A model generated the notes under the pieces. It worked only from the letters and a program-made list of their open reading frames with translations, was not told the origin of the DNA and did not search any database. DNA of 56,910 nucleotides from Phytophthora quininea (Eukaryota; Oomycota; Peronosporomycetes; Peronosporales; Peronosporaceae), in assembly GCA_011947345.1 (NCBI GenBank), contig JAAVTG010000484.1, positions 1-56,910 of the forward strand. The letters run 5' to 3'. Below are positions 1-11,355 of the stretch, piece after piece. Both the position numbers and the translations under genes were made by a program. Positions within the stretch are counted from its first letter, which is position 1, and every line of letters starts with the position of its first letter.

Positions 1-2057
1 TGGGTGCTTCATTGCCAATGGAGCCGGCTTCGCTCCGAAGCGGAAAGGAACTCTTGCGCTGCCTTCGTCTGTAACTAACCTGGTTCCTTCCTAGACAAAG
101 CCCAGCGGTGGTGGGCCACCACGAGCGACCCTGCCGCGCGCTAGCGTGCGTGACGAGCGGTGTGTCGTCCGCAGCAACTTGTTGCACGCGCTGCTTTCGA
201 CCGTATGATTCTCTCGGTCGAGATGAAGCGATTCGGGGACCATGAGGTCCTGCTCAAACAAACACCGGACGTTCAAGGTCACGTGGTGGGCCGGCAGTAT
301 TGGGCAGGAGGCAGATTCCCAAATGACGACCGCCGCAAATGCTGTCGACCGTCCCCCGCTGTCAAAAGAGCACATCGTTATCAACTACAGTTAGGGAGTG
401 TGACAGCTCGCTAACCGTAATCCCGTATGAAACGATATCGGGATAAAAGGTTGAAGTGGAGCGATCCGGGTCAACACGAGGCCGATGATCATCGACTTGC
501 TTTGTGGCCTCGCCGTGCTGCAGCTTGCATCGGCCGCTCAAACGACCGCAGAGCTGTCGCCCTTTGCTAAGCAAAACGAGGTCACGGCTGCGTTGCCTTG
601 GCGGTGTTTTTTGTTTTTGTTTTGTGCAGCAGTTCAAGCACGAGAAATGAAAGCAACCGCAACGGTTGGCGCCGCCATTGCTGTCCTGCACAGGTCTTGC
701 TCCAACCATGTTTATTGCCGAGGCGGCGGCGTGTACAGGCCTTGCCTGGCTTTGACACTTACCTCGGGCTAAACCTGGCTACACGCTGCAGCTGAGCGAG
801 CGCTGCTGGGAGTGCTTTGCAGGACTGCGCACGCCGCCGCCCGGATCGGCGGTCGGTGCCTTGTCTCGGAGCAAGCAGCGACTTGGACTCGAGCGGCCTG
901 ATACTAACCGGAGCAGCGAAATTGGCGACGCGGAGGGACGCATCGGACGTGTACGAGCTGCCGGGGCGTACGTATCCGATACGAACAGCGCTGCTGGTGG
1001 TGCGACGACCGCGGCACCAGCACTGCTGGCAGCAGGGACCTCCCCTCCTTGAGCCGCAGCTATATACCGCCGAGCTCTGGGCAGACAGGTGCCGCGGTCG
1101 CGCTCAACGCCACGCCAGCGCGCTGCGCCAATCGGCCTCAAAAAATTGGCAGCGGTCGTGAATGCTCTCTCTGCGACTGACACGCCCCCCTACATGACGA
1201 GCGAGTCCAGGCCAGGCGTCCGACTCAAGTGCAACGCGAGCAAGTGGCTGTGCGGCTTCAACTCGACCGACGCGCTGAAGACGAGGCGCCGTGCTCCCTC
1301 CTGTCGTGCACGCTTGGGCCCCACAGTTTCGCCAATTGGCCGCAAATCGCCGGCCATTCCTACGTGCGAAAAGAGAGACGGAGGGACCTCGCCGCCAGCG
1401 CTCGGCACTCGGCTCACAACGCCCATGCATGCACAATGCACACGACGCCAAACAGCAGATGATCCGCCGGGCGGGGCTCCCAAGCACGGCGGGGGCTCGC
1501 ACGCGGGGGCCGAGGGCTCGTCGCCTCAATGCAGCCAGCGGCTTCGGCGCGCTTGCTTCCCGAGACTGCTGCCAGCACGGGATGCGTGTCCGCCAGGAAG
1601 TTGCCTCGGTTTTTCGTCTGCAGGCATTTTTGGATACGCACCCGAAACGGCGCGGCTCGCCGAAACGCATCGCCGCCCTGCCAGGGCATACCGTTCGAAA
1701 ATCGGCCGAAACAAATCGCCACGAAAGACTCGCACGCAAAGGGCTCCTGCGATTTGAGCGGCGGGCGAGCGGAGCGGGGCCACGGCATGTGTCCTGCAGT
1801 GTGTCCTGCTGTTGCGAGGGCAACAAACTCTCGTGTCCATGGCAGAGCTCCATGCAGGGTATGCAGCTGGCCCCCGGGTGACGAGCTCCGCAAGCGGCGA
1901 GTATCACTTGGCGGCGGGATCAGCTTAGCGAGGGTCGCTGGCTCGTCTGCTCGTACAGTTGAAAATTGTATGCACTGACGCATAGCTCGGGCCTCACACA
2001 AAAACGCAGCGTGCGCGCGCATAGCCGCGGCGCGCTTACCGGTCGCGTCAGTCAAAT
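1..2057. other. GC-rich stretch without a convincing gene
   Basis: Long open frames overlap on both strands here, as expected when high GC content makes stop codons rare. None shows a recognisable domain, and no frame is clearly favoured by codon use. A plus-strand frame starting at 485 begins with a hydrophobic, signal-like stretch, but it becomes low-complexity and has no supporting features. The last few hundred bases are probably the promoter and 5' leader of the gene that follows. Confidence 0.5.
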
Positions 2058-3029
2058 TTGGAACCGGGGAAGGTTTCCTCTGTGGCGATCGCGGCCACGC
2101 CACTCGGTTCCCTTGCGCTCCCTCCCCACAGTCGAATCCGCGGCCATTTGCAGGTGTCGGACGTCCGCGGCAGGCAGCCCCCCAAGACAGCAGCGAGCAG
2201 CGAGCAGGCACTCGGACAGCGCGGCGGCGGACGACACACTTTCGCTTTAGGCCGGTCCATGACCCTCTGGATCGACACCGCCACCACCCCCGCCACCACG
2301 CCACAGATCGATAGCTCCAGCAACGCCATGGGTCGCGGTCGCCCCGCCCCCAAGTCGGCGCGCTGCCGGTCCCATTCGTCCTCCAACTGGGACAAGGACG
2401 GCAACCAGGACGACTCTGGCGGCGACGACCACTTCGACGTGACCGCCGCCACCATCCCGGCGCCGTCCCACCAGATGCACGCAATGCCGGCGCTCTGGAT
2501 CAGCGGCCGGAGGCGGCACAGTCGCGGCCGCGTGCGCCGGCGCACCGTCAGCGAGAACTGCAGCAACAACGTCCCGTACAGCAACCACAGCTCGGCCACG
2601 GACTCCGCGGCGGCCTCCATGTCGGCCACTCTGCCGACGCTCATCGGCAACAACGTCCACGAGCAGCTGCAGCTGCGCGAGGCGGCGGCGGCAGCCTCCG
2701 GCTCGCTCAACCTGCGGCTTAAGATCGTGAGCCCCGACGGCCCGCGGTTCGCCGGCTGGGTGCGCGGCCAGGCCGCTGAGGTGCGGTGGGAAGCGCTGGA
2801 CCCGAGCGTGCAGTGTGTGCGGATCGACGTGTGCAACGTGGCGTGGACCGTGCCCACCACCATCGCCCACCGTGTGGCCAACGACGGCACCTTCCGCTGG
2901 CGCCGGGTCTACTGGGGCATGCCGATCGCCGAGGGCTACTATGTGAATATTTACGACGTGACGGAGCAGAAAGACCCGAACGACCTGCCGCTGCTGGCGC
3001 AGAGCGAGCGGTTCGCAGTGATCAAGTGA
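2058..3029 (+). CDS. Kre9/KNH-fold domain protein
   Basis: Single-exon frame of up to 323 codons. The last ~95 residues match the Kre9/Knh1-like N-terminal fold found in fungal cell-wall glucan proteins and many oomycete proteins: a strand beginning LRLKIVSPDG, a GWVRGQ turn, VRWEALDP, then ANDGTFRWR, GYYVNIYD and the final SERFAVIK. The preceding ~210 residues are low-complexity and rich in Ser, Ala and His, with an Arg-rich patch near residues 150-162. No signal peptide is visible, which is unusual for proteins that act in the wall. The true start may be Met68 (2259) or Met91 (2328), because the first residues look like translated leader. The domain call is fairly secure; role and location are inferred and uncertain. 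Confidence 0.72.
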   Translation: MEPGKVSSVAIAATPLGSLALPPHSRIRGHLQVSDVRGRQPPKTAASSEQALGQRGGGRHTFALGRSMTLWIDTATTPATTPQIDSSSNAMGRGRPAPKSARCRSHSSSNWDKDGNQDDSGGDDHFDVTAATIPAPSHQMHAMPALWISGRRRHSRGRVRRRTVSENCSNNVPYSNHSSATDSAAASMSATLPTLIGNNVHEQLQLREAAAAASGSLNLRLKIVSPDGPRFAGWVRGQAAEVRWEALDPSVQCVRIDVCNVAWTVPTTIAHRVANDGTFRWRRVYWGMPIAEGYYVNIYDVTEQKDPNDLPLLAQSERFAVIK

Positions 3030-3498
3030 GCGCGGTGGTGGAGTCGTGCAGGCCGATCTCTCACGGTCGGCCGCATCCGGACCCGGTTCTCTTCGTCGTG
3101 GAGCGAGGCGGCTTGGCTTGGCAGTCCGCGGAAGGAGACACTCTCAAACAGGTTCCGTCGAGGATATATGGACAACGCCAAGCTCGCGTGAGAACGTTTG
3201 GGCCGCACCGACTGCGGGCCCCGTAGCCCCGCGAAGAGGTATTTAATGACACAATCCCAAGTAAGTCGTGTTCGCCCCCGCGAAAGCGTGCGTGCGTTAA
3301 GCGTATGCTGCTGCAGCTGCGCGCGTCCGAAGTCAAGCATGTATGGAGCTCGCGTATAGAGATAGTTAGACAGGTAGAAGAAAAGAAGAGGAAGCTCGTC
3401 TTCATCATCATCATCCCCGTGCTCTGTTGTTCTGGCGTGGGAGTCGCACGTGTCTAGTAGCTTGAAGCAAAACGATCTTTGTATCGGACCCAAACCAA

Positions 3499-4532
3499 AT
3501 GGACGCCAAGCACCAACTGCTGGACGTCGAGCTGGTGCGGGCGGTGCGGCGCCTCACGGGGCGAGCGCGTCGACCGGCCGACTACCTCGAGGCGCTGCAG
3601 ACCTTCTCGGAGCGGCTGGACGCCATCCCGCTGCCCGTGCAGTGTGACGTCAACACGGCGCAGGCCTTTCGAGACGCGGCCCGCGAGGAGATCGCGCTCA
3701 ACGGCGTGCGGTTCGTGGGCGACCACCGCACCGAGGCCTTCGTGGCCGCCGTCAAGCGCGTCGTCGGCGAGAACGTGGACGGCACCCGGCACCCGGAGCA
3801 GGCGCTGCTGCTGACCGACCGCGTCATGCGCAGCTGCAGCCGCACGCTGAGCGGCGCCGACTCGTTCTTCGCCGTCCACGAGCTCTTCGCGACGCCCGAG
3901 CTACTGGTGAGTCAACCGAGCCGGAACGAACCCGCATAGCGCGGCGTGGAGGAAGCTCTTGATCCCCATCATGTTCAGACACTCGTGTGGTTATCTTTGA
4001 CGTGTTGTGCTTGTGCCCGCGCTCTATGGGGGTCCCGATGTCTGCAATGCCTGGCGATGCACGTTGCCATGCCAAGATCAAGCCGCGCAGGAGCGCCGCC
4101 GTTCCGCTGGACGTGACCCTCGGCCGCGACCGCACAGGTACCTCGCGCGCGGCGGGGCTATGAGCTCTTCGCCATTGCCCTCGGACCGTCTTCGGCGCAC
4201 TTCAATGCAGAGATGCAGACGGGCAGCAGGTGCCGACACTCGCTCACTCGATGGTTCTTCTGATGCGTTTGTGCATGTGCTGTGCAGACCAGCGCTTCAA
4301 GTGCCGCATCAAGACCACCAACTGCTTCGGGCTGTACTGGACCAACGACGTCGACGTGCTGCTGCAGAGCGATCGCCAGGAGCTGGACGACCCGTTCCTG
4401 CCGGTGGACGCCCTCGTGGTGGAGAAGATGGACCTGACAGCGGACAAGTCTTCGCGGCGACTCTCCATCCGGTCGCCCGACGCGGGCAAGCCGCCGACCA
4501 AGCTGGAGCTCGAGGTGCGCGAGCTCTTCTAG
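3499..4532 (+). CDS. Conserved-looking three-exon protein, unknown function
   Basis: Three exons are proposed: 3499-3906, 4077-4137 and 4288-4532, giving 237 codons. The first donor (gtgagt) and the last acceptor (tgtgcag) are strong; exon 2 has a weaker acceptor (ccaag) but its 61-nt length joins both neighbours in phase. The N-terminal half is helical and charged (MDAKHQLLDVELVRAVRR). The C-terminal half, with KCRIKTTNCFGLYWTNDVDV followed by a hydrophobic/acidic segment, looks like a compact beta domain. I do not recognise the family. The reading is supported by strong codon bias in exon 1 and the protein-like C-terminus in exon 3. No targeting signal or membrane segment is seen. Confidence 0.6.
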
Positions 4533-5908
4533 ACCGGTCGGCCAGACGAGCCGAGGCAGCGACCACCTCTGCATGCAGCCCAAAGCGCGGCGCAAATCTT
4601 TCGACAGCTCCTGTCAAGGTCATGTCATGACTTCCAAGACTTCGCAGCTGGTAGGTTTTCGGTGCGAGAAGCTCACAGTTTGAGGGGCAACATGCTCTCT
4701 GCAGCGGTGGATCTCGCGCCAACTTTCTGCGTGTTGCCTCTCCAAGCGCCCGCAAATCTGCAAGGACTCGCTGGTGACACTGCATCAATTGCTTGCTGTC
4801 CAGCCAAACACGCCTTTGCATCGACACGAAAGTGGCCCGATGACAGCTCGCTGCTGAAAACGAAGGCGATGAAAAATGCTGTTCTGTTCGACCTTGGTGC
4901 ACTGCGATGAGTGCCTCGTTGTCTTGCTCTCTATGCCGGCCTCGGGTATTAATATGTGCTGTACTGATGCGCCCTTCATTGCCAATTGTTTGGCTCGATC
5001 GACGCAGGAAACCAAAGGTTTGCTGGAGCAAGAGTGCTGGAACAAATCTGTGCCATCGTGACAGCTTCAGCACGAAAAAGTTATCTTGTCCTGAAGATGA
5101 TTTGTTTGAATCTGGTCTCTTCCAACGGCAGTCTATCGAGATAGTTCACTCGGCATCTCGTTTCCGTCGATGAAGGCAAGAAAGCGTGTACATGGATCGT
5201 GGGAAGCAACATTTCAACTTGTCTAATTTTCAGCACTACTTTGGCTCCTGATCAAGCTTCACTACGTTCAAATGTTTCAACTCAATTCTGTCGTGATCGC
5301 TTGCGTCGGAGCAAGTCTGTGCGGCCATTCTGCAGCGCAAATTTCCCACCAGCTTGATCACGTCGTGTTTGGACGATCTCGCAATCGTGATCGCAGACAA
5401 GTCGCCTGCAGATGGTCATTGTCCGTAGGCTAACCAAAACCGTAGTTTACACCAATAGGATCTCGCTGTTCCAACAACAACAGCAACACTTCCATGAGGC
5501 GCTTTCCAGCTACTTTCGCTTTGAATGCACTTGAAAAGCATTAACGAGACAACTTCGAAGTTCTCAGCGCCCAAAACGAGCTCTTTCCGAAATCCGAGCC
5601 ACACTTCCTGTTACCACCTCGACACAACTGGTTGCTTTTCCAAAACGCTCCTCCCACAGCAATCAAGCTACAGGTTCTTTAGTAGATCAAAAGCAAGCCA
5701 GTTTGGTCAATTCCAGTCGGTACCATCCCTTCAATAAATGCGCCACGCTTGGCCAGGAGCAAGCTCGCCATTTTAATGTTTCGCGTCGAGATCACAGCCG
5801 CGTTAATATGTTAGCTCTGATCACGAGGTTTGCCACTTCCGTTTTGGTTGTTTGCCAGTCCTGTTATCAAAGTGAAAAGAAAGTCATCAAACGGAAAGCT
5901 GGTGGTTG
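4533..5908. other. AT-richer intergenic stretch, no gene seen
   Basis: About 1.4 kb with clearly lower GC than the flanks and frequent stops in all frames. The short open frames here lack codon bias or any recognisable motif. It lies between the 3' ends of two convergent genes, so much of it may be spacer or untranslated sequence. No long terminal repeats, transposase fragments or tandem arrays were noticed. Confidence 0.5.
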
Positions 5909-7996
5909 TTAAACCTGAAGCTGCTCCAGTCGAGCCTCGACGAGCTGCAGCAGAAAAAGTTTCTGCGAGTTATTCAAAGCAAACCGCTTCGCAAACCGTG
6001 CCACAGCCTCACGTGGGTCGTCATCGCAGTTCAGGCATAGTTGGTGCGTTTCAGACGGAGATACGTGAACGTCGAGGCAGAAATCTGCCTCCGTCTCGTC
6101 ACGATGCTCAATTTCCTTCGTTGGCCCTCGAATCTCTTGTTCGCTACAAAACGGTCGTAAACTTTTCATGAAATGGTCTCGAGGCCGTTGGGATGCCTGT
6201 ACGCGCTTCTTCTTCTTATGCTCAGCTCCCAGCGCTGCTCGAATCTCCGTGGCGAACCGAAATGGAAGTACGATGGTCCGACCGTCTTTTCCCTTTTGAA
6301 ATGTGCGGGCTGAAGACGCTGAGCTTTGTCCTGTTCGTCGAGCACTTTCATTTCTGCAGCGGTCCGCATGGAGTAAATCTTCTTGTGGAAATCGACGGGC
6401 AGTGTGTTGTTTGCCAGTGCCACGCGAAGATTGGCGAGTCGCTCTTCGATCGTCAAACCATTCACATAGCTCGGATGCACCGTGCAATCCTGCTTTTCCA
6501 GCTCTTCGCGGTGCAGCTTCGCCTCCAGGTATTTCTCGAGAACATTGTTCTGGCGCTGGAAGGCGTCACTGTACAGTCGGTCGAAGGTTGTTGACAACTC
6601 GGCAGAATGATGTCTGTCTCGAGATGGCCGAGGACTGATAGTAGGGTGGAATGTGCAGCCCTCGATCTCTATACGAGCTTTCTCTTCACGCATCTGCTCC
6701 ATTTTCTCTTGCAATAGTCGGTCACGCTTGCTCAGCGGGTCTGCTTCGCCCGAATCGCCGCTTCGAATGGGTTTTCCGTGTAGCGAATAATGGACTCGGC
6801 CACATCGAGAAGAACCTCGTTTGTCTGCGCGAGAATTCCCCCAAGTTTACTCACCGCCTTTGGATATTCAGCACCGTTGTGCTGTTCAGTTTTCAACGGC
6901 GAATTCTTTTAGCAAAGTAATAAGCTCGATACAATCGAAGCAATGCCTGCGCATCCCGACTTCGGAGCCGCGGGTGGATTTCAATTCGTTCTCCAAGGAT
7001 GACAGCAAAGAGAATTCTTTCGAGAACTTTGGCTGGCAACTTCGGACCAACTTCGCCAGTGCTCTCTACTCTGAATACCATCCACGAGTGCCATAGCAAA
7101 GTGAACTCGTTTTCATTCCCGTCGGTGCCCTTGCCTTCCCATGGCGTGTTCAGATCCGGCACAAAACCAAAGTATAGCAACGCACATGAAAACTCGACAA
7201 ACGTCACGTATGGCCAGTCCGGCAAATCGATTCCAGTGGATGCCTCCGCGTCATTCGACTCCTCCGATTTTGGCGAACTGCGGCGCGAGTCTGCACAGAT
7301 TTGACGAAGGTCCTGCCGAATTCTGGTCTTCATCACTCGTAGAGAGCGGTCGCTCATTTTCGGTCGATTCCGTTGATGTTCAAAGTCGAGGATATCCTCC
7401 TGGACTCGCTCTGCTTCACGTCTCCGTTGATCGATGCCGCGCTGGTAAAGCGACTCGCAAGCCCTCGAGGCGATGGCGGCAGTCTGAATACTACGCTGCA
7501 TCTGCTTCTCACGTTTCTTCTTCGACCCCATACCTTCATTCCTACCACTGCGATGCATTGCAAGTCGATCAATCCTTTCTTCTAACGACTCGGACCACAT
7601 GCCATTCCTCAGTAAAATGCGCTGGGATCCTTTGGCAATGTATGAGAACGCCAGTGAGTTTTCCATAAGTTGCTGTTCTTGATGCTTTCGTGCATCCTCT
7701 TGCTGCAATCTCTGCAGTCGTCGCTGGACGATATCTTTTTGCATTCGCACCGCAAAAGCGATTTTCTGTTGTTTCTGCTCCCCAATATGATACCTGCGAT
7801 ACTTATTGTTAATCCGAGGGCGAAATGTTAATTCTCTATCGTCTGGGTTGTAGACCTTGCAACGCGCGCGGAGTTTTGAAGGTCGATATTGTCGGATCAG
7901 CACACGCGGTTCTTTCTTCGAGCTGGACATCCGAGAAGACTGCTTTGACCCAGTAGACGTTGTGGTCATACTGAGCTCATTTCGTCTCATAGGCAT
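5909..7996 (-). pseudogene. Coiled-coil protein with repeated TF-x-P motifs, three frameshifts
   Basis: Reading leftward from 7996, coding signal continues to 5909 but changes frame three times, near 6898, 6736 and about 6275; each change equals loss of one base. Together the segments give a protein of roughly 690 residues. It carries a recurring unit, seen as ELTFRPRIN, GCTFHPTISPR and DCTVHPSY, each before basic coiled coil with ERL.RL signatures. A PFRFATEIRA stretch resembles TPX2-type motifs, and the C-terminal ~50 residues (DDDPREAVARFAKRF) resemble small helical domains that end many cytoskeletal proteins. A microtubule- or flagellum-associated role is inference. No plausible introns explain the frame changes. 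Either the sequence has consensus errors or the gene is decayed. Its first ATG overlaps the upstream gene's stop, so Met10 (7969) is an alternative start. Confidence 0.6.
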
Positions 7997-9402
7997 TTTT
8001 TCTGGATGGAACGTTGCCCACCCTTCCAGCGGCGAGCCTTGCTTGGTCTTGGGCTTCTCAATACGAGTGCAACTGAAGATGCCGTATCAATAAGAAGACC
8101 AACCTGGTCGTCGCGTTTTGTTGTAGAATATTTAGTTTCCGAGTTGTTTGCTGCCAGCACCTAACGGGTTCAACTTCATTAGGATTTCGCCCACAGCCTA
8201 GCCTAGTGCTCATGCAGAAGCAACGTACTTTTACCAAGGCAGGAATCATGCCGAGTAATTTTGTCCACTTAGCCTTCCAAGTTGGTTGGAGCACAGCTAA
8301 CTTGTCGTCAAGAGCTGCGATAATTAGTTCCAATCTGCAGGACCAGTTTAGAACTTTCATACAAAACCAACAGGACAATGATCGCACCTGTCTCCACGGT
8401 TTGACGCCAATACGTGAACGAATGCTTCGGCAGCTAGGTGCGCTTCCAGCGCACAAATAGTTTTCGAGAAAGCCTCTAGCGAGCACACGATGGGGTTTTG
8501 AGTTTGCACATCATCGCCCGAGAGACAAAGTATCTTGTAAGCATGGTTCAGCAGCGGTAGAACGCCAACCCCACTCTACATTTTTACAACGCATTTGACA
8601 GTCAGCTACGATTTCAGAATGACAGAACTTTTACCACCTTTCTCACCTCAACAGCTCCATCGTAAATAGCCCGTATCATATTCGATATCTCGTCAGGAAA
8701 AAGCTCATTGACACCTACGTCATTCCCCTGGGCAAGTATGGCGGCCTCCGTATCCAAAGTCTCCCGTACTGCATCACGGTTCGGCAAATAATCAACAAGT
8801 TTCGGCGGCGGCAAAACTGATAGAGCAGCAGGTTTTGATACCAATTGCTCTCCTTTGTCTGAATTGCCACTCTTTTCCGTGCGAACATCGTCGGGAGGCA
8901 TGCTAGCTCCGAACCGATCTGCAGTATTGGTCGATTTCCCACTTGAAGGCGAAGGTGTCGACAGGGCAATCTTCCTGTCCCCGCCATACATTTCCTCGAA
9001 CAGACTCACAAAGTCTTGGCGTTCTTTCTCCACAGATGCAGACGCAGCCTCGCTGTTGCTGCACTTTCGCTGGTGCTCTTCCAATGCCATCGGAGCCCAC
9101 TCCACCTCACAGTCCGCGCCTCGACGTGTCTTCTCCTTCTCTTCACACCTCTTCGCTTTCCTCGTAATCTCCGTCTTCTTCTCCGGGAAGAGCTCGTCCA
9201 GCAATTCCTCGTCCAAGATCTTGTTACGCAACGTGTTGTTCGTTATCGGAGCCGCTAGCGCCGCTGCTGCAGGCCTCACTGGACTCGCGTCGATGAGCCT
9301 CATCACGCTCGCGCTCTCTCCATCAGTGAAGTCCCAGTCGTCGCCCTCGAAGCTCGATCCATCCGAGTCGAAGTCCTGGAACTCGTCGCTCTCGTCGGCC
9401 AT
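7987..9402 (-). CDS. Acidic four-exon protein, unknown function
   Basis: Exons 9402-8647, 8575-8388, 8334-8235 and 8103-7987 join in phase through GT-AG introns of 71, 53 and 131 nt to give 386 codons. The start is the Met of MADESDEFQDFDSDGSSF; an in-frame upstream Met is less likely. The N-terminus is a strongly acidic tract of Asp/Ser, followed by a charged, probably disordered middle. From about residue 215 the protein becomes ordered and helical (LEAFSKTICALEAHLAAEAF, then LELIIAALDDKLAVLQP). The tail is basic (RSPRPSKARRWKGG). I do not recognise the family. The gene is divergent from the K+ channel gene with only 124 bp between starts. Its last exon overlaps the next gene's first possible ATG by 10 bases. 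Confidence 0.72.
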
Positions 9403-9526
9403 GGGCTCGCCCAAAATGTAAAACGAAAAGTTGAAGTTATACTTCTCTCTTTTACTGGTTGAAACTCTGCACAACCCCAGCCCGTTTGCCGTCGTTCACC
9501 CACTTGGCTTGCTGTCGGCGCAGACG

Positions 9527-10968
9527 ATGACTTCCGGAATGCTAACACACCTCAAGGAGCTCAAGAGCGACAAGAAGGACGCGGGCTACGGCCACGTGGA
9601 CAGCTCCGTGGATATGAGCCCCGTGGGCTTCCGGGATAGCCAGGCCGCGGCCGATAGCGTCGAGTCTGGTACAAGTAAGCACCAAAAGGAATCTGTAGAC
9701 GTGTCGGACGACGAGGAGGACGCTCTGGCCGACGAAATGGACACTCCGAGGGACAAACTGGCAAGAGAATTGGGCCACGACCCGAGGTTCCGAGTCAACG
9801 GCATCGTGGTGGACCACGAGGTGAAAGGCGGCGCCCGGGACGGCTGGGAAGGAGTGTACCAGATCATGTTCAAGAGCAGCACCCCGACGGGCCAGCGGGT
9901 GGCACTCGTGCTGCTGGTCATGGTGTCAATGAGCGTCGTTGTTGGTGAGTTTTGCAATTGCTACGAGGTGAAGAGGAAAAAGGTACTGATGGAGTGACAA
10001 TTCATCGTGTTGGTTGTTTCATGTAGCGGTGCTGGACAGTGTCGACGATATCCGGTAGGTGGTGGTTTACTGTGGCTGTACAGCATTATTTATTAACTCT
10101 TGGTGGTTGTTCGCGTAGGGATGACATTGGGGACTATTTGTTGGCGTTGGAGGCGTTCTTCACGGTGGTGTTTTCAGTGGAGTACTTTTTGCGACTGGCG
10201 TCGCTGCGGCAGCCTGGGAAGTTTGTATTTTCCCTGATGGGGTTCGTGGATGTGTGTGCGTTGGTGCCGTCGTATTTGGGGTTTATTCTGCCCGATGCGA
10301 GGCCATTGCTGCATCTTGCGGTGCTGCGTATCTTCCGAGTGATGCGTGTGTTCCGACTACTGCGACTGGCGCGCTTCGTGGATGCTGGCGCCGCGTTGAC
10401 CGACAACATTCAGTCGAACAAGAGACGCATTGCGGTGTTCCTGGTGGCGCTGTTCACGATGATTCTCGTCATTGGGTGCGCCATGTATCTGATCGAAGGA
10501 GACCGGCACGATTTCTCCAACATTCCGATTAGTTTGTACTGGACGGTGGTGACCATGACTACCGTCGGATACGGCGACATTTCTCCGCAGACCATCGTTG
10601 GTCGAATGCTCGCTACTGTGGTCATGTTCGTGGGTTACGGGATTATCGCCTGCCCACTCGTGCTAAACCAGGCAGGGTCGCAGGATATCCTGACTGAAGT
10701 CGTTGAGTGCCCGCGCTGCTTTCGGCGGCTTCACCAGGACGACGCTAATTTTTGTAGAGTGTGCGGTACATCGCTACGCCAGCCACGTGCGAAGAGTATT
10801 AAGGCGCGACGTGATCGACGCCTTCGCCTCGCGAAATTGCGGCTGCCGATCCCCAACGACGAACTGCCGTCGATGAATGGAATGGGGACTTCGTCGTCCA
10901 TTAAATCGACCGTTGGTCTGCTCGCAGAGGACCTCGAGTCCACTCGGACCAATATCTCGCACGTCTGA
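9527..10968 (+). CDS. Voltage-gated K+ channel with C-terminal zinc ribbon
   Basis: Exons 9527-9944, 10027-10054 and 10119-10968 join in phase to give 431 codons. Residues ~1-120 form an acidic cytosolic N-terminus. S1 lies near 125-145; S4 is the Arg-rich LRIFRVMRVFRLLRLARF; the pore helix and selectivity filter read TMTTVGYGDISP; S6 follows (MLATVVMFVGYGIIACPLVL). These are hallmarks of a six-segment Kv channel subunit that would tetramerise in a membrane and open on depolarisation. After S6 come two CxxC pairs, CPRC and CRVC, separated by 12 residues, i.e. a zinc-ribbon knuckle. Such ribbons are better known from prokaryotic Kv channels than from animal ones. A Lys/Arg-rich stretch follows. 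No T1 tetramerisation domain is evident. The call is secure; ion current properties cannot be read from sequence. Confidence 0.93.
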
Positions 10969-11355
10969 CGATCAAGTTTGGGGGCGGTGAGGTCATGATG
11001 TAGGATATGCGCTCCGTTGAGCGTAACACGCCAAATAGACTGTCGAGCTGGGTGTGGACACAGCATGTTTGTTGTCTGGGAATCCTAAGATTCATCGTCC
11101 TGGCTCCATGCCCAAGTGCTTCGTGTCAAGATTGCTTTTTGCTGCAGGATTAGACAAGTGTTCGACGGATGGTCAATGGGCATGGATCAAAGCTGAAGAC
11201 ATCGAGACTTGCGCTGGCAGCACTATTGGATTTTCAGTTTTAAAATCGCGCGGCGTCAAGGTTCTTGAAATGGTAAGTAATAAGTTATGTACACCCGATG
11301 GCGTGGCAATCCGGCAAGCAAGGCTTGCAATCTGGAAGTCTCGAGGTCAAACATT
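10969..11355. other. Spacer between convergent genes
   Basis: About 390 bases between the stop codons of two convergent genes. A plus-strand open frame beginning near 11054 runs antisense into the PH-domain gene. It has no domain or coding bias and is regarded as chance. Nothing else was seen. Confidence 0.5.

Noticed and set aside
485..772. Small ORF beginning with a signal-peptide-like stretch
   Set aside because: GC-rich region where chance ORFs are frequent; the rest is low-complexity and there is no family or codon support.
6860..6893. A gtgagt donor and cag acceptor 30 bases apart in the coiled-coil gene
   Set aside because: Too short for an intron and leaves the frame unchanged; the frame changes lie elsewhere.
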